Assembly (NCBI GenBank): GCA_023101885.1
Contig: JALPQD010000359.1
Location: 2,328,501-2,392,500 of the forward strand
Reading direction: 5' to 3'
Source of the DNA: Typhlomys cinereus
Taxonomy: Eukaryota > Chordata > Mammalia > Rodentia > Platacanthomyidae
DNA length: 64,000 bases
The translations under genes were made by a program, and so were the position numbers. The notes under the pieces are model-generated. The model saw only the letters and a list, made by a program, of their open reading frames with translations, made no database searches and was not told the origin of the DNA. This document shows positions 13,071 through 25,833 of this stretch, one piece after another. Numbering within the stretch: position 1 is the stretch's first letter; each line of letters starts with the position of its first letter.

Positions 13071-13646
13071 GTCAGGCCCAAAGCCTGCTCTCTGGATGAT
13101 ACATTAGCATCTGAAACAGGCTATTGCCAGGTACTCCTTCCCTAGGAGGCTGAGTTTGCCTCTTGTCTAAGAGACAATGGCAGGCCTAACTCCTTCCCTT
13201 GAAGGTAGTTTACCTCCAGCCTGTTCTTGGATCGCTTTTGTTTCTCTTAGAAACTGGCTGGGCTGTTCTTTCCTACTTATCTGAAATATGCTAATGCACA
13301 GACCAGGTAACTCTGTTTTGAGGCATACATTGTCCATTCCCTTCTAGCAACAAGGTGCCATGCCTGTTTTACTCTACCTGGCAGCATCATGTCTGGTCCC
13401 AAAGCAAGTAGATGTCACTCCTGCCTTTTCTTTGTTAACTGGAATGTATAGGTTTTACAAAATCCTGTAAAGAATTTGGCCCTGTTCCTTGACTGTCGTC
13501 CTACAAATACTATGTATGTTACAATAAAGATGGCTTGAATGATGGACATCCTAGGCTTCCTCTGACCCAATGCCTGATCAATTCCTACTGCTCCCACTTC
13601 TGTTTCCTGCACATAAGTCTAGGTTTATGCTGGTCTGTGAGCCCAG
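13071..13646 (+). mobile_element. possible ERV2-like solo LTR
   Basis: About 576 bp bounded by TGTCAGGCCC and CCAGACA. It has a GTATAG element near 13446, an AATAAA polyadenylation signal at about 13523 and a ~110-bp U5-like end, which is a plausible LTR layout. It appears to interrupt the Lx-like fragment upstream. No convincing target-site duplication was found, so the limits and class are tentative. Confidence 0.4.
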
Positions 13647-13699
13647 ACAAAGGACCAATATTACTTGGGAAGACTTTTGGGCACTTAAAAAGCTCATAA

Positions 13700-15190
13700 A
13701 AAAGTATATTTAAAAAAAAACTACAAGATTTTTATTTAGCAAGTCAACGTTTTCTAGAGGTAGTATTATCCAGCCATGAAGAGTATCTTTCTTTAAATTT
13801 TCATCTTACATTATATTTTCAATTGGCTGAGCAAATAGCAAATTTCCATTTAGCTTTATCATAAGTACTATGTCCCAGTTAACCCTCTTCACTTCTAATC
13901 TCTGCCACTTCCATCCCCATTCCTATTTAAATAAATTTTTACATCCCCAGTATTATCCACTCTACTTTCATATCATCTCAGTTACATTATCCCTCACTCC
14001 TTAGGAATCTCCCTCCCTTGTGTTTCCTTTGTAGCTTCCATGACTTATAATGACTACAAGTTAAATACATAAATATTAAAACTTGAAGCTGTGGTTCACT
14101 TAAGAAAACATGCAACTTTTGCATTTCTGAATGTATTCTGTATGCTACTTAGCATGTTTTCTAGTTTCATTTGTTTACTCTCAAATTTCATAGTTTCATT
14201 TCCTTTTACTTTTTTCCTTACGTCTGAATAAACGCATGATATAAATATAAATAAATTCCATTCTGCATATGAACCACTTGTTTCCTTTAGCTTTTGTCCT
14301 GGAATGACTTTGAAATGGCCATGTCACTGATAATTCCACATCTTCTACTTTTAAGAAAACTCCATATTACTAATATTGCCTGTGCTTCTGAGGCTCTGTC
14401 AAAGAAATCAATATTCAAAGCAATGCTAGAGGACTCTCCTTTCTATTTTCTTCCAGACGCTTCGGCTCTCAGGTTTAAAGCTTTTAAGCATTTCGACTTG
14501 GGTTTTACATATAATATGAGATAAAGAGTCAAATTTCATTCCTGTTCTTGTGCATATCTAATATTCCCAACACTATTTATTGGAGAGCTATCTTTTCTCT
14601 GCTGTGTTCTCTTGGCACTTAAGTAAAAATATAATTGACCATAAATATTTGATTTTATTTCTGAATGTTCTATCATATTTCATTGATCCATCTGTCCTGA
14701 TATGCTGGTACCACGCTGTTTTCTTCAAAATAGCTTTATAATATACTTCAAAGTCAATAAATGTGATGTCTTTAGCTTTATTTATCTGAGATCATTTTAA
14801 CAGTTGTTGCAGCCTTTTCTTTCTTCATATAAATATAGTTATTTCCTCTATTTTTCTTGAAAAATTAACATAAATAACATTAGGGTTTTGATAGTGACCA
14901 CATTACATTTCTTGATTGTTTAGGGTTAATATGAACATTTCACCAGTGTTAATTCTTTCATTCCAAGAATATGATATGCTATCATTTTGTCACTTTTAAT
15001 TTCTCTTCTCAGTGTCTTATAGTTTTTAGTGTGGCGCTCCTCATACTTCCAAAGTTAAAAACTCCTAATTACTTTATTTTTTTATTTGTGCTATCAGAAA
15101 TCGGATTGGTTTATTAGTTTATAGAATTGCTTACTGATTTGATTTTGGGGCTAACATTATTTAGCAGAATCTCAAAGAGTTTTGTTTCTA
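13700..15190 (-). mobile_element. ancient L1 ORF2 fragment
   Basis: Minus-strand sequence with the recognisable antisense ORF2 block near 14640-14750 (the fattgatccatctgtcc-like and ggtaccacgctgttttc blocks). Frames are destroyed, as expected for an old mammalian L1M-type copy. Confidence 0.65.
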
Positions 15191-15194
15191 TGTA

Positions 15195-15236
15195 TTCTCT
15201 ATCTATCTATGTCTGTCTGTCTGTCTGTCTGTCTGA
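15195..15236. repeat. (TCTA)n(TCTG)n microsatellite
   Basis: Tandem TCTA followed by GTCT repeats immediately next to a B1 fragment. Confidence 0.9.
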
Positions 15237-15280
15237 GACAAGCTGTTTCTGTGTAGTCCAGACTAGTGTTGCAATAAAAA
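15236..15280 (-). mobile_element. B1 SINE fragment (7SL-derived)
   Basis: gagacaagctgtttctgtgt and the following agtccagactagtgt match the antisense 3' half of rodent B1. Only about 45 bp remain. Confidence 0.6.
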
Positions 15281-15331
15281 AATATACTACCAAAGCCAAC
15301 TAACTTTAGCATTTTCTTTATAAAATCTTGT

Positions 15332-15668
15332 TGCTATGGTCTGAATATGAGTTTTCCTCCACAAACTCCTGTGTTTGAATTTTTTACTGGTGCTAACATT
15401 TGGGAAGATTGTAGTGTCTTTAAGAGAATGAACCTTTCAAGAGAAAGGCACTCACAGAGGGCAGGATTGGGAGCCACACCCTTTCCTTTTCTTTCTTCCT
15501 TCCTATGGTCCATGACCTCAACTAGCCTCTTCTTTCTGCCCTCAGCCAGACTTCTTCCTAAGCAATTTCTACCATAATGGTGTGTATCTACTCTGGAAAT
15601 ATAAGCCTTTCTCCTCTAAGTTGTTGTGTATGAGTATTGCCTCACAGCAAAAGAAGAATGTCTGTAAC
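15332..15668 (+). mobile_element. MaLR-type solo LTR
   Basis: Begins TGCTATGGTCTGAATATG and ends in a CTGTAACA terminus. The polyadenylation region is degenerate. Flanks cttgt (15327-15331) and catgt (15669-15673) match 4 of 5. Similar in block order to 25462-25833 and 59796-60157. It interrupts the ancient minus-strand L1. Confidence 0.7.
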
Positions 15669-15894
15669 ACATGTCAAACAGAGACATCCACATTTCCTAT
15701 GTGGATGGACTTTATTTCATTTATTGCCTAATTACTATGGCAAATATAAAACTGAAAAGAAGTGTTAAGAGTGGATAAACTTGTCTTCTTTCTGTTTTTA
15801 GAGGAAAATGCTTTAACTCTCACCTTTCAGTATGACATTCACTGTGCACTTGTCATATATAGCTTATGTTAAAGTACATTCTCATCTATATCAT

Positions 15895-16141
15895 ATTGTG
15901 AGTGTTTTTGTTTGTGTTTGAGGAGTTATATATATAAGAACACACTTGAGTGTATGTACCTATGTACATATAGGATAACTCTATCTTACTCTTTTGTTCT
16001 GGGGCTTCCTGGGCTCAACCTTCCATTACTAGAAATGCAGATCCCTAACATTTATGGCCAGTGTTTTTCAGTGGGATCTGAACTCAAATCCTTTTGCTTG
16101 CAAGGCAAAGGCTTAATCCCTGAGTCATTTCTCCACCCCTA
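15895..16141 (-). mobile_element. tRNA-derived SINE, diverged
   Basis: The right end shows the antisense tRNA-like head (ggatctgaactcaaatcc for box B and cttaatccctgagtca for box A), as in the minus-strand young copies. The tail is TA-rich to the left. Confidence 0.7.
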
Positions 16142-16262
16142 TTGTAAAAGATTTTAACATGAAAAATGTTGGAAATTGTTTTATGCACCTTCTTTGTCAT
16201 TAATTTTTTAAAATGATGTATCCCATTTATTGAGTGAAAGAAACAGGTAAATTAGAAGATGG

Positions 16263-16280
16263 ATGAATAGATAGATAGAT

Positions 16281-16330
<50 letters not shown>

Positions 16331-16332
16331 CA
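16263..16332. repeat. (GATA)n microsatellite
   Basis: About 70 bp of nearly pure GATA repeats, with degenerate GATA/GACA sequence on to about 16385. Confidence 0.95.
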
Positions 16333-16419
16333 GACAAATAGATAGATAGATGGTACATAGATAGATGACACACAGATAGACAGACACAAGCCTGAAGTAT
16401 CAATAGAGGATATCTTAGC

Positions 16420-17110
16420 ATCAGACTAATAAATATGATTTCATCAAAGTGAGTGACATTTCAATATGCTACTAATTTCACTTTACTAGTATTTTATTGA
16501 GGAGTTTTTCATCTATGGTCATTGGGGATATTGACTTACATATTTCCTCGGAGTCTTTTTTCATAGCTTTGATATCTGGGTAATGCTGGTCTCCAAAAAA
16601 TGAATTCCGTACATTCTTTTCAATTGGTGTTAATTTTTGTTTAACTACTTGATGGAATTCAGCAATAGAACCAGATGTTTGGTAAAATTCAGCAATTTAA
16701 CCAACAGATCCTGGAGTGCTCTCTAATAGGAGAGTCTTCTTTACTGATTCTCTGCCTTATTCGTTATTAACAAGTATACATTTTGTTTTTTTCTTGATTC
16801 AGAGTCAATTTCTTGCATGTTTCTAACAATTCATCATTTAGCTCTTCTGGGTTTTCTTGTCCATCAGTCCGTAGTTATTCATGGTAGTCTGGTGATTTTT
16901 TATATGTCCCTTTTTCATTTCCTGATATCATCAATTGGATTCTTTTCCCTCCCTTTTTCAATTTCTAAAGGTTTTTCATTTAGAATTTACATAGTCAAAA
17001 TCTACTTTTAGTTTTGTTCATCTTTTCTATTGCTTCTCCAATCTTTAGCATTTATATTCTAATCTTTATTGTTGCTTTCTACTAAAATATGACCACTTTT
17101 TCTTATATGA
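16420..17110 (-). mobile_element. ancient L1 ORF2 fragment, continuation
   Basis: Antisense L1 reverse-transcriptase-region blocks (for example ggaattcagcaatagaacca near 16654 and gctcttctgggttttcttgt near 16841). Probably the same ancient element as 13700-15190, split by the LTR, SINE and GATA tract. Confidence 0.65.
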
Positions 17111-20100
17111 ATATTAACAACAAACAGGCAGATTTTATAGGGCCTTTCGATTATCATGTATAATCTGAGCATCTGTAATGCGCCTCGCTGATTCAAAATT
17201 GTAGCAGTGATAAAACCTTATGTTGCTTCTTATTTATTGTATTTATAGCATTCATCAAAGATGATGCATGATTTTCAAAATAACTTGGTTACTGTAATTC
17301 TACATAATTGGCTTCCTCTTCTTAGTGATCATTCTGTTATGCATTCGTAATTATTCCCCATAACTTAGAAGACAAACCCAGGATTCTAGAGGAGGAAAAG
17401 TGGTTAAAAAACTATCTATGTTTTGGAAGGAGTCTGTCTACCATTTGAGCCTTGTCGTCAGGAGTGTTGCTCCTCTTGCTTCTGCTCCTTGCTGCAAGGA
17501 ATCTGTTTTAAACTTTTGCTTTCACCAGCAAACCATCTATTTTTGTATTTATCATACTTCTTTGAGTCAATATTTCTGAGTCTTCCTAGACAGCTTCTTA
17601 TCATTTGAAAGTTGACCTTAAATGGATTCTTTTATTGAAGTTACCCAAGAGTCAGAACAGAACAGGCAGGGGAAATCAGGTTAAGAGAAGTAAAGCACAC
17701 TAAGGAAAATTCTGTCAATTAAATGTTAATGCCCCCCAAAAAAACTTTTATATTCTCTCGATTTGTATTGCTTTAAGATGAAATTCAGTATGTTGAACAA
17801 ACTTATCACTGGGATGTTTAAATGTTTGCAGCATCCTTTAACTATGTTCCACTAGGGATAAGATGTTAAAGTAATTTCCACTTAGCCAACCTCCTAGATT
17901 GTATTTTAAAAGATAATAAAATCATGTCTGAGCCTCTCAGATGGAAGCTTCTAGAAGTAAAAGCTCAGATCATTATTATTTCATAAATATTTGGATCTCC
18001 GTGAAACATATTCTTTGCAAATACCTTGTGCACAGGAAAATGCAAACAACGCATGTTGCATTAGAAAGACTGCTCCTCTTCTTTTCAGAGAGAAGTAGGA
18101 GAGTCCAGATGAATAGCCTTGTTGAAATTCCAATGGCTTTATCAAATAAGAACCTGACTAGTTTTTCCAGCAAAATGTAAAACCTCCCTTAGTGGTTTCC
18201 CTGCCTTTACAGACAAACTCAACTGTCAAGAAGGAAGTGTGAGTTTTGCTCTTTCTTTGGCTCTGTTCAGTGTCTGGCTTTATCAAGCTTCTGCACAGCA
18301 CTTCTATCCTGAGGACTGCCTGTGTGACTTGGATATCATTCATAGAGCCACACTGGATCCTCTTATGTCTCGCCAATTAAATTATCTTCCTCAGCCTTTT
18401 ATTCCTGCCAAAGAGGTTCAGAATGAGATAAAGTCACACCCCTCTTAAGCTGTTTTTGAACTAGTACAAGAGGCCCATGGAGAACATGAGCGTGCAAAAA
18501 ACATCAAGGCACTGTCTTCCCCAGCCTCCCTGAGAGATAACTGGATGTCTTTGTAAACTCCTCCTCTGGTGTACCACCATTCCAAAGCTCTAAAAACTGA
18601 AGAATCGCCTTTATGCTCATGAAATTAAGTTATAGTGCTCCCCTAAACCATGTGGTGGGGGATTCCACTGGCACTCTGCCCACTGAATGATAGATCTGAT
18701 CCTGGAGTTGAGAAGGATTCTTAAATGGGTCCTGCTAGAGAGCTGTGAGGAGCGATAATTGACTCTCCTTTATATTCTTATCAAATCCTATTTTGCTGTC
18801 TTGCTTAAGCCAAAATTAAAATTTTTCCAAGTTATCAAGACATTTTACAGGTTTTTCCATTCTTAGCTTTTCCTTGGCTGCTTCCCACCCCCTATAAGAA
18901 AATTTCATTTGACACAAATAACATAATGGCATTTGTTTTAAAAGACAATATTAAGTTTAACTGAGTTTTGGTTGTTTTCATATTGGCACGGAAGTAGCAG
19001 ATCTTCCTAAGGTTTAGCTGCTCCCCAAAACCTCTAAACATGCAGAGTAGACTATAGATGCTCCTTTAAAACATTTGTTTCGAGGGTGGCTCGGGGCTGT
19101 CAATGCTCTGAGGATGAATTTTCCTTTGTGGCCGCAACTCAGAGAAGGAGACCCTTGGTTGTCCTGCAAGGAAAGAGCCGTGGGGGTGTAGTGTGTGATC
19201 CTCCTCATAGCTTCTCAAGAAACCTAATTATTCCAGTCCTCTTGTTCCCACGCCTCATTTGGGTTGCCCACTAACAAAGCAGCCCTGTGCTGTTGGAGAG
19301 CCCACATCATTCATGTCTGTTTCTGCAAAGACTGTTTCTGGCCCTTCTCACCACAATGCCCTGCTCTGCAGATAGCCTTCCACTCACAGAACACATTGCC
19401 CAGATGGTTGCGACCGTGAGAGTGTGCCCAGCCCTGAACAGTCAGCTGCCTGTTTCTTTACTTGCTGACAGGACTTCTGGCTGGGTGGAATAGTAACAGA
19501 AGCAGACAGGCTCCAGATTATGTGCTTTGCCAAAACCACTACCTTTGTTAAGATTTCTCAACACAAGGAACCGTTTTAGATCTTACGGAATGGATGGCTT
19601 CAATTTTGAGACAACAGATTGGAAAACGGAGATGGTGGAGAAGCCTTCCGCATCTTTGAGCATTTCTCTGAGATGTCTTTTGTATGTGAATAGAAGACAT
19701 GACTTCTACTTCCTACATCTCAAGCTTTTCTGATGCCACTTTCCCGAGATACTGAAAGCCTTAGGGAGGGAGAAGGAAAAGATTCAGCCTTGGTCATTTC
19801 CATATTTGGTGACAATATGGTTCTGAAACGCTTCTGAATGTAAAGGAAATTGTACCTCACAATTCTTTTCTATCAGTAACACTCATAGGGAAGAGGCAGC
19901 TATCTAAACATTTGCTTCTCTGGAAAGGGATATTTTCACTTTATATTTTCACAAGAAAACAGAGACATTTAAAATACGAAGTGTTAGAAAGGGACTTAAA
20001 CTTCTTAGGCAAGAGTTCTACCACTGACTTACATTCCCAGGCCTTGATAGTTCTTTCTGTGATAGCCCAGGCTTGCCACAAATGCTCCATCTTCCTGTGT

Positions 20101-20214
20101 GTATCTCCCTGGGATTGCAGGCAGGAAGCATCACGATTGCCGTCAAATGCACATTCGTAATATTGAAGGTTTGCCTGCAATGGTTTTACTTTATTTATCA
20201 CTTTTTTAAGGAGG
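17111..20214. other. unassigned, largely unique sequence
   Basis: About 3 kb without a recognisable repeat, slightly richer in GC around 19080-19500. Short open frames (for example 18239-18448) lack support as genes. If the window holds conserved non-coding sequence, this is a candidate region. Confidence 0.4.
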
Positions 20215-21015
20215 GAGAGAGACACCTCTGGATATAGAATTCTAGGTTTATAGATTATTCTGTTTTTTTTTTAGCATTTTAAAAATGACTATTGTTTTCT
20301 AGTTTCCACTGCTTTTCAGAAAAGTCTGTAGATTTTGCTTAACATTTGTCCATTATGGCTTTTAAATCTTTTAACCTCAGCAATTTATTATGTCATTGTG
20401 CTGCACTTTGTATCTCTTTATATCAGTTTGGTATTGATTGAGCTTCTTTGATATGTGTGTTTCTTTATAAATATCATATTTTGAAATACATTAGCCAATA
20501 TGTCTTCATATTTTCTTCTGCTCCATCTTCTACCTCCTAGCTTCCTCAGACTCTGATAATATCTGTCTGTGACAGCTTAGTGCTCTTTCAAACGTTATTA
20601 GGATAGTCCTTTCTAAACATCAATTCTCATTATACAAATATATATGTGCACATGTGTACATGTGAATAAATAGAACTGTCTGCAAGCATAATGGTCCTTT
20701 CTTCTCTTTTCACAGTGCACTTAATCTCATCCAATAAATATTTGATTCCAAATTCTATTTTATGTTTCAAATTATGATTATGTTTTTAGACTCTGAAGTT
20801 TTATTTGGTTCTAATAATAAATAACACCTGAAATTTCTCATCTTTTCATAGTTGTATGGTCTTTTACTATAAGGTCTTTGATATATAACTAGGAGGTACT
20901 TTTAAAATTTTAATTTAAACTTACAAAACTCTATCCATTTCTTTTTTCCTTGTTTCTATTTTTTTACCTCATACATTTTCTTATATAGTCTTATGTCAAT
21001 GTTTGATGCACTCAC
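20215..21015 (-). mobile_element. ancient L1/HAL1-type 3' region
   Basis: Antisense blocks typical of old mammalian L1 3' regions: a ttcagaaaagtctg block near 20315, a tgtcattgtgctgc block and a cttcctcagactctgataat block near 20540. Highly diverged and assigned by pattern only. Confidence 0.45.
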
Positions 21016-21036
21016 TATTATAAATACTACGCTGTG

Positions 21037-21209
21037 TCCAGGAATGGGGGTAGGGACACTGAGAGAAAAGGAGAGAGAGGGGAAAGGGGAAAAGGTAGGA
21101 GGGAGCAAGGGGATTCAGGGAAGAATGGAGGGAGGGAGAGGGATGGGGGTACCTATCAAGTTTGTATGAGTGGAAAAACTAAATAAATTAAATAAATTAA
21201 ATAAATAAC
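21037..21209 (+). mobile_element. very short 5'-truncated L1 insertion
   Basis: Only the G-rich terminal 3' UTR of the plus-strand L1 family, the terminal motif gtttgtatgagtgg and an (AAAT)n-like tail. It is bounded by taaatactacgctgtg (21021-21036) and taaatactatgctgtg (21210-21225), 15 of 16 identical. Confidence 0.9.
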
Positions 21210-21229
21210 TAAATACTATGCTGTGGAAC

Positions 21230-21802
21230 CTTGGAATTCTGTTAGTTTCCTTCTGGAGATGCCTGAGTTCTTTTCTACCAGGGAATTAAATAACAGGCAG
21301 ATAACTCTGTAGATATTTTATTTTGTCATTTGTTAATGTGGGGCTTTTCCCTTTGCCTTCTAACTCCAAGGAGATCACTCAGCCCTAAGACACTGTTGAG
21401 ATGGAACATGTGCTCATCTTCTTAGCTTGTCAGATACGTCTTAGACTTCTGGATCTACATTCATCTGCTGAAATATCTTTTGGGTTCTTTAGGTTCCCAC
21501 CAGTCTTCTCCCTAGATACTTGGACATTTCATATTCATATAGCAATTCAGGCCAGCCCAAAACTTCTGAATTTGCAAGGATTTTGCAGGCAGATTTTGGC
21601 AGCTCATTTTGTTGCCACTTCCTAATGTGATGTGTGAAACCACCTTTGACCCCTGAGACCATTAAGGTTTTGATGTTTTGCTTCTCTTTAGCTGATGAAC
21701 ACAGTCCTTGCTCATTCATTCATCAACCATTTATTATCCATTTGAACTTCGCTTGTATTTTCTGATTTCATCCTACAAGTATAACCTCTGGAAGAAGAGA
21801 GC
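21230..21802. other. unassigned sequence
   Basis: No repeat or gene recognised. Confidence 0.4.
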
Positions 21803-22224
21803 TGCTGGAGTTTGCCTGCATGGTTGCTTATAAATGACCATCAAACAGCTTAAGGGAACAAGGGGGTTATTTTCTCTTATGATTACTGGTTACAGTTCTT
21901 AGTCCAGCTTGTAAGGAGAGCACGCACCAACACAAGGGCCAAAGGAACTGGCCACACCATCTCTACATAATGGCTGAGAGAGAGAGACGATCCTTACTTG
22001 CCAGACCAGCGTGTCTGGCCAAGTATACTCAAGGATGCTGACTTCTTCAACCAACTCTCCATATTTTATTCACCTCTTCAGGGCCTACTCCCACCCACCA
22101 TGGGCTGGGTCTGCCCTATTAGCTAGATAATCTCCTTCAAGTTCACTCTGGGCTTAACTCAACTACTAATTTTCTGCAAATGTGCCCAGAGCTGTCAAGT
22201 TGACACCTGTGCCTAATTATGACA
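21803..22224 (-). mobile_element. solo LTR, ERVL/MaLR-like, with perfect 5-bp target duplication
   Basis: 422 bp, on the minus strand starting TGTCATAATTAGGC and ending CTCCAGCA. It is flanked on both sides by AGAGC (21798-21802 and 22225-22229), an exact 5-bp duplication. Same family and orientation as 62178-62597. Confidence 0.85.
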
Positions 22225-22229
22225 AGAGC

Positions 22230-22900
22230 CTTATCAAGTTCTACTGTATTTTAGCATAGGAGGTCATATATAGAGCACAGACTAAAATCTCAAGGGGTAA
22301 TGGCCTATTAATAGTATATATTTTATGATATGAAAAGTGCCTTATTTTAGCTAAAGTTATACTCATCTAAATCTTTGCAGCAAACAGTAAAAATAAAATA
22401 AGCAGAATGTTTTTGTCTCACTCTGAAGACATAGAAAACTCTAAACATGTGAAACAAAGATATTGTTCATCTGGATTGAGAAGATATTTTAAAAACTAAG
22501 GGTATCAGTCTATACAGATTTATGATATTTTAGATGATCTATAATAATGTGTCAAGGTTTTGAGTATAACAAACGAAGATGGAATGGGTTAACTCCCTAT
22601 TAAGCTTCTATGCTGCAGAAGAAAGAAAACATGTGCTAGTTCCTCATTTCTGTCACTGAGGAGATACAATGAGTTTTTCCTCTGAACGCTCAATATCCTC
22701 TGCAGTTAAGCTTCCTCTTCTTCAGCAAGCCATCAATCTAATCTGTCATTTTAGCAGCACTCACTGGCCAATTCTTTGAATCATTGTTATCCTGTTGGAA
22801 AGCCTACACTCCTAATTCTCTTCCCTAAGAAAATAACAAAATACACTATCCTGATCCTACAGTACTTCTGAATCCAAAAGAATTTGGGATTACGGTCTTC
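22230..22900. other. unassigned sequence
   Basis: No repeat or gene recognised. Confidence 0.4.
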
Positions 22901-22914
22901 AACATGCAACTTTT

Positions 22915-23182
22915 TTTAATTTTTATTTATTATTTATTCAATTGTGAGTGTATGCGTGTGTGCACATGTGCATGTGTGTGCGTGTGTGTGTAGAACCATG
23001 GACGAATTCGGGAACCACCATGGATGCCTCCACCTCCTCCTTGTTTACTCTGCCCTACCAGGACCAGAAACACAGGCCGCCCCCGCTTCCGCCCGGCGTC
23101 TATACGTGGGGTCTAGGATCTGAACTCAGGACCTTCAGCCTGCAAGGCAGAGGCTTAACCCCTGAGCCACCTCTCCAGCCCC
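22915..23182 (-). mobile_element. young tRNA-derived SINE
   Basis: The intact minus-strand copy reads from the tRNA-like head at the right end (ggggctggagaggtggctca, reverse complement of 23160-23182), through a CpG-containing body, to a CA/TG-rich segment and T-rich (A-tail) end at the left. Target duplications are aacatgcaactttt at 22901-22914 and 23183-23196, 14 of 14 identical. Same family as 49699 and 51838. Confidence 0.92.
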
Positions 23183-23196
23183 AACATGCAACTTTT

Positions 23197-25394
23197 GATG
23201 TAGCTATAAATAGATGTCAACCACCAGGTCTACTTTCTCCAACATTTCTTAGATATAATAATGTATAATTATTCAGGCTTCAATATTTTTCTACCTAGAA
23301 AAAGCCAGTCTTCTGGACATTCTTCACCTACCCGAAGTGATTTTTATTTCATGGTGGAAGAAATAAAAATTTATGCTTTGTCTGTTGCTAGGTCGTATTT
23401 TTCCCAGAAATGAAAATATTGATGCAAAAGGTATTTAAACTACCCATTTTGTCATGTCACACTCACCAAGCTGGTTCAGATCACAACAGTCCTTGAAATT
23501 CACTCAGCCTCAGAAACCCTTCTGATCATAGCATCACATATTTTTTTTACTCTCATGCGAAAGGAACAATCCATAGCCATGCATTCTTTTTTTTTTTTTT
23601 GAGCCATAGTTTCTAAATTGAGTCTAGCATTTATAATCACCTGCTTCATTTAATTTGGGTCGATTTTAAATGCTAGGCATTCCTTTGGTGGACTGTAGCA
23701 GCCTGTGGTTTTTGTTAGATCTAAAGCATAAAGAAACAATTTTTCTTTTCCTGATCCTATGGTCGTCTGGGAAAGGTGACACACAGTGAGACATAATGAC
23801 AAGAAAGGCTACAGCTGCCCTAGGCAGGCGGATGGCAATGCCAGACGATTAAACCATTCTGCAGCATTCCCCAAAGACAAAGCAGGAGAGAAAATGTTTT
23901 GAATGCTTACTGCTAAGAAAAAAAAAAGAGCCTCCAAAATAGAACTCACATATACTATAATGTTTTTTGTTCCTACAATCCCACCATTCTTCTTAATCAA
24001 AAAGAATTCACAGAGGGAAGGATAATAGTTTTTAATTGACTGTTTACTAGTTTCAATGCCTTTCTACTCAGGCTTCTTTTCTTTATCCTTAAGGTGGAAA
24101 TACTAACTAGGTCGAAAGATTATAAAAAGTCTCAGACTTTTCTGTATTTCCATGCTGAAGGTTAGTTTCCTCTTTCTAATAACTAACCTAAAGACACATT
24201 TGTTTTCCTGGTATGTTTTATTGTTTTAATTGAGTATGCTAATCAGTGCAGAAATCAAAATGCATTCGATATACTAGAGTTTACTATATTAATTATGATT
24301 GATTGAGGGATTTACCTGTAAACTTCAAAACCTATTTACTTTTCAAAATCAAGCCATTAATCTTAAACCTAACATGAGAGATTAATGTCTTTAAAAGACT
24401 ATGGGAGAGTCAGTGTGGCAGTCTGTTTTGATGTTCTTGTTTTAGTTAAAAGATAATAGAATGGTGTATATAGTACTGTAACTTACCTTCTTCTGGAAAT
24501 TCATGAGTTAACTCTCCCCCTTCTCCTTTGTTATCTTTAACCTAGTTGAAGGCAGATAGCAGACCTCCCTAGAGATAGTCTCTGTCAGCACTTCAATAGC
24601 TCCCTCCATTGAGAGCAGTCAGAGACAACAGGGATTGAAAAAAAAATAGACTACATATTTGGTTTAACAAGCTAACAGGAAAACATTAAGACACTAAGTA
24701 TGCTCTTTGAAAACCATGAAAGCATCATGTTTTAAATATGAAAATGACTGACTAATGTTTAGAATCCTACTATAACTTGAAGGTAGATTCAATGCCAGCC
24801 CTTTTGCTGAACCATCTTTGCTGGTCCAGTCTTTCTCTCTCACCTGTTTTTTCTTTCTCCATTCATTGTTTCAAACTCATTTTAAATATCTTTCTGGAAA
24901 GGAGATGGCATAACGTTGCTAATGGCTTAGCCAAAATCTTCACTGTGAATCTATGAATAAAAAACTGGTGAACACTGACTCTCAATCCTATTTCCCTAGA
25001 GAATTTGGCCTCCTGAAGAAGTCCTTAAAGTTGAGAGAAAAGAACAAGAGGAATTCTAGGTGAAGTTTCCATCACCATTAGCTCATAGCCGCAGAATGAG
25101 CATTAAAAGCCTTTGATCTTACTTTTAATAAGAGTTGACAAATAGATCCTTCTTGCCTTTTCATCACCAAAGGTACTTGTTAAAAAAAACTGTACCTTCA
25201 AAATAATATGAAAAGAGCAATTTGGCTCTAATCCAGACCATGTTCAATACTTAAAATTGTTTATTATACTTTAAGTTTAATTCGAATGTATGTGACATAC
25301 AAAAGTGTGTGTATCCAAGATATTCTATTCTGAGTAAGATTTCCTATTTGAATTATTTAATACAAGAATACATGTGTATATCTGAATAAAATGA
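23197..25394. other. unassigned sequence
   Basis: No gene or repeat family recognised. A T-run of about 14 lies at 23587-23600. Confidence 0.4.
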
Positions 25395-25435
25395 TTTTAG
25401 TGATCTAAAATTGCTTTTAGTGACCTAAAAGCAAT
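25395..25435. repeat. tandem pair of perfect hairpins
   Basis: attgcttttag (25410-25420), a TGAC loop and ctaaaagcaat (25425-25435) form an 11-bp perfect stem. Just before it, ttttag-tgat-ctaaaa (25395-25410) forms a 6-bp stem of the same design. Confidence 0.85.
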
Positions 25436-25461
25436 GAGAGATTTAATTATGCTATAATGTG

Positions 25462-25833
25462 TGTCATGGCTTGAATATGAGTTGTTCCCCACAGGCTTAT
25501 GTGTTTTATTTATTAGCTGATGTCAATATTTGAGAAAATTGTGCCACTGTTAAGAGATAGAGTCTTGTTGGAAGAAGGAAGTCACAGGGAAGAGTGGCCT
25601 TGACATTTTGGTGGCCCAACCCTGATATTACAGTTTGTTTTTGCTTCCTCAGCCTCTATAATGACAGTTGTAACCTGAGTCACCTCCAGCTTCTGACACA
25701 CACCTTGCCTTTTCTGCCATAACCAACTATATTTCCCTTTTGGAATCATAAGCTAAAAAAATGTATCTTTTTCTCTTAAGCTGGTTGTATCAGACTTTTT
25801 TGGCTCATAGTAGCAGAAAGAAAAGTAATTACA
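25462..25833 (+). mobile_element. MaLR-type solo LTR
   Basis: Begins TGTCATGGCTTGAATATGAG and ends AAGTAATTACA, with the same internal block order as the LTRs at 15332 and 59796 (a gagtcttgttggaagaagg block, a gccttgac block, a terminal cttaagctggttg block). No clear target duplication. Confidence 0.7.

Noticed and set aside
16227..16421. Frame encoding Tyr-Leu-Ser-Ile repeats (also near 49060)
   Set aside because: It is a translation of the GATA tract.
18239..18448. 69-codon frame with a hydrophobic, signal-peptide-like start
   Set aside because: There is no splice context, no homologous family that I recognise, and such short frames are frequent in this sequence. I could not support a gene.
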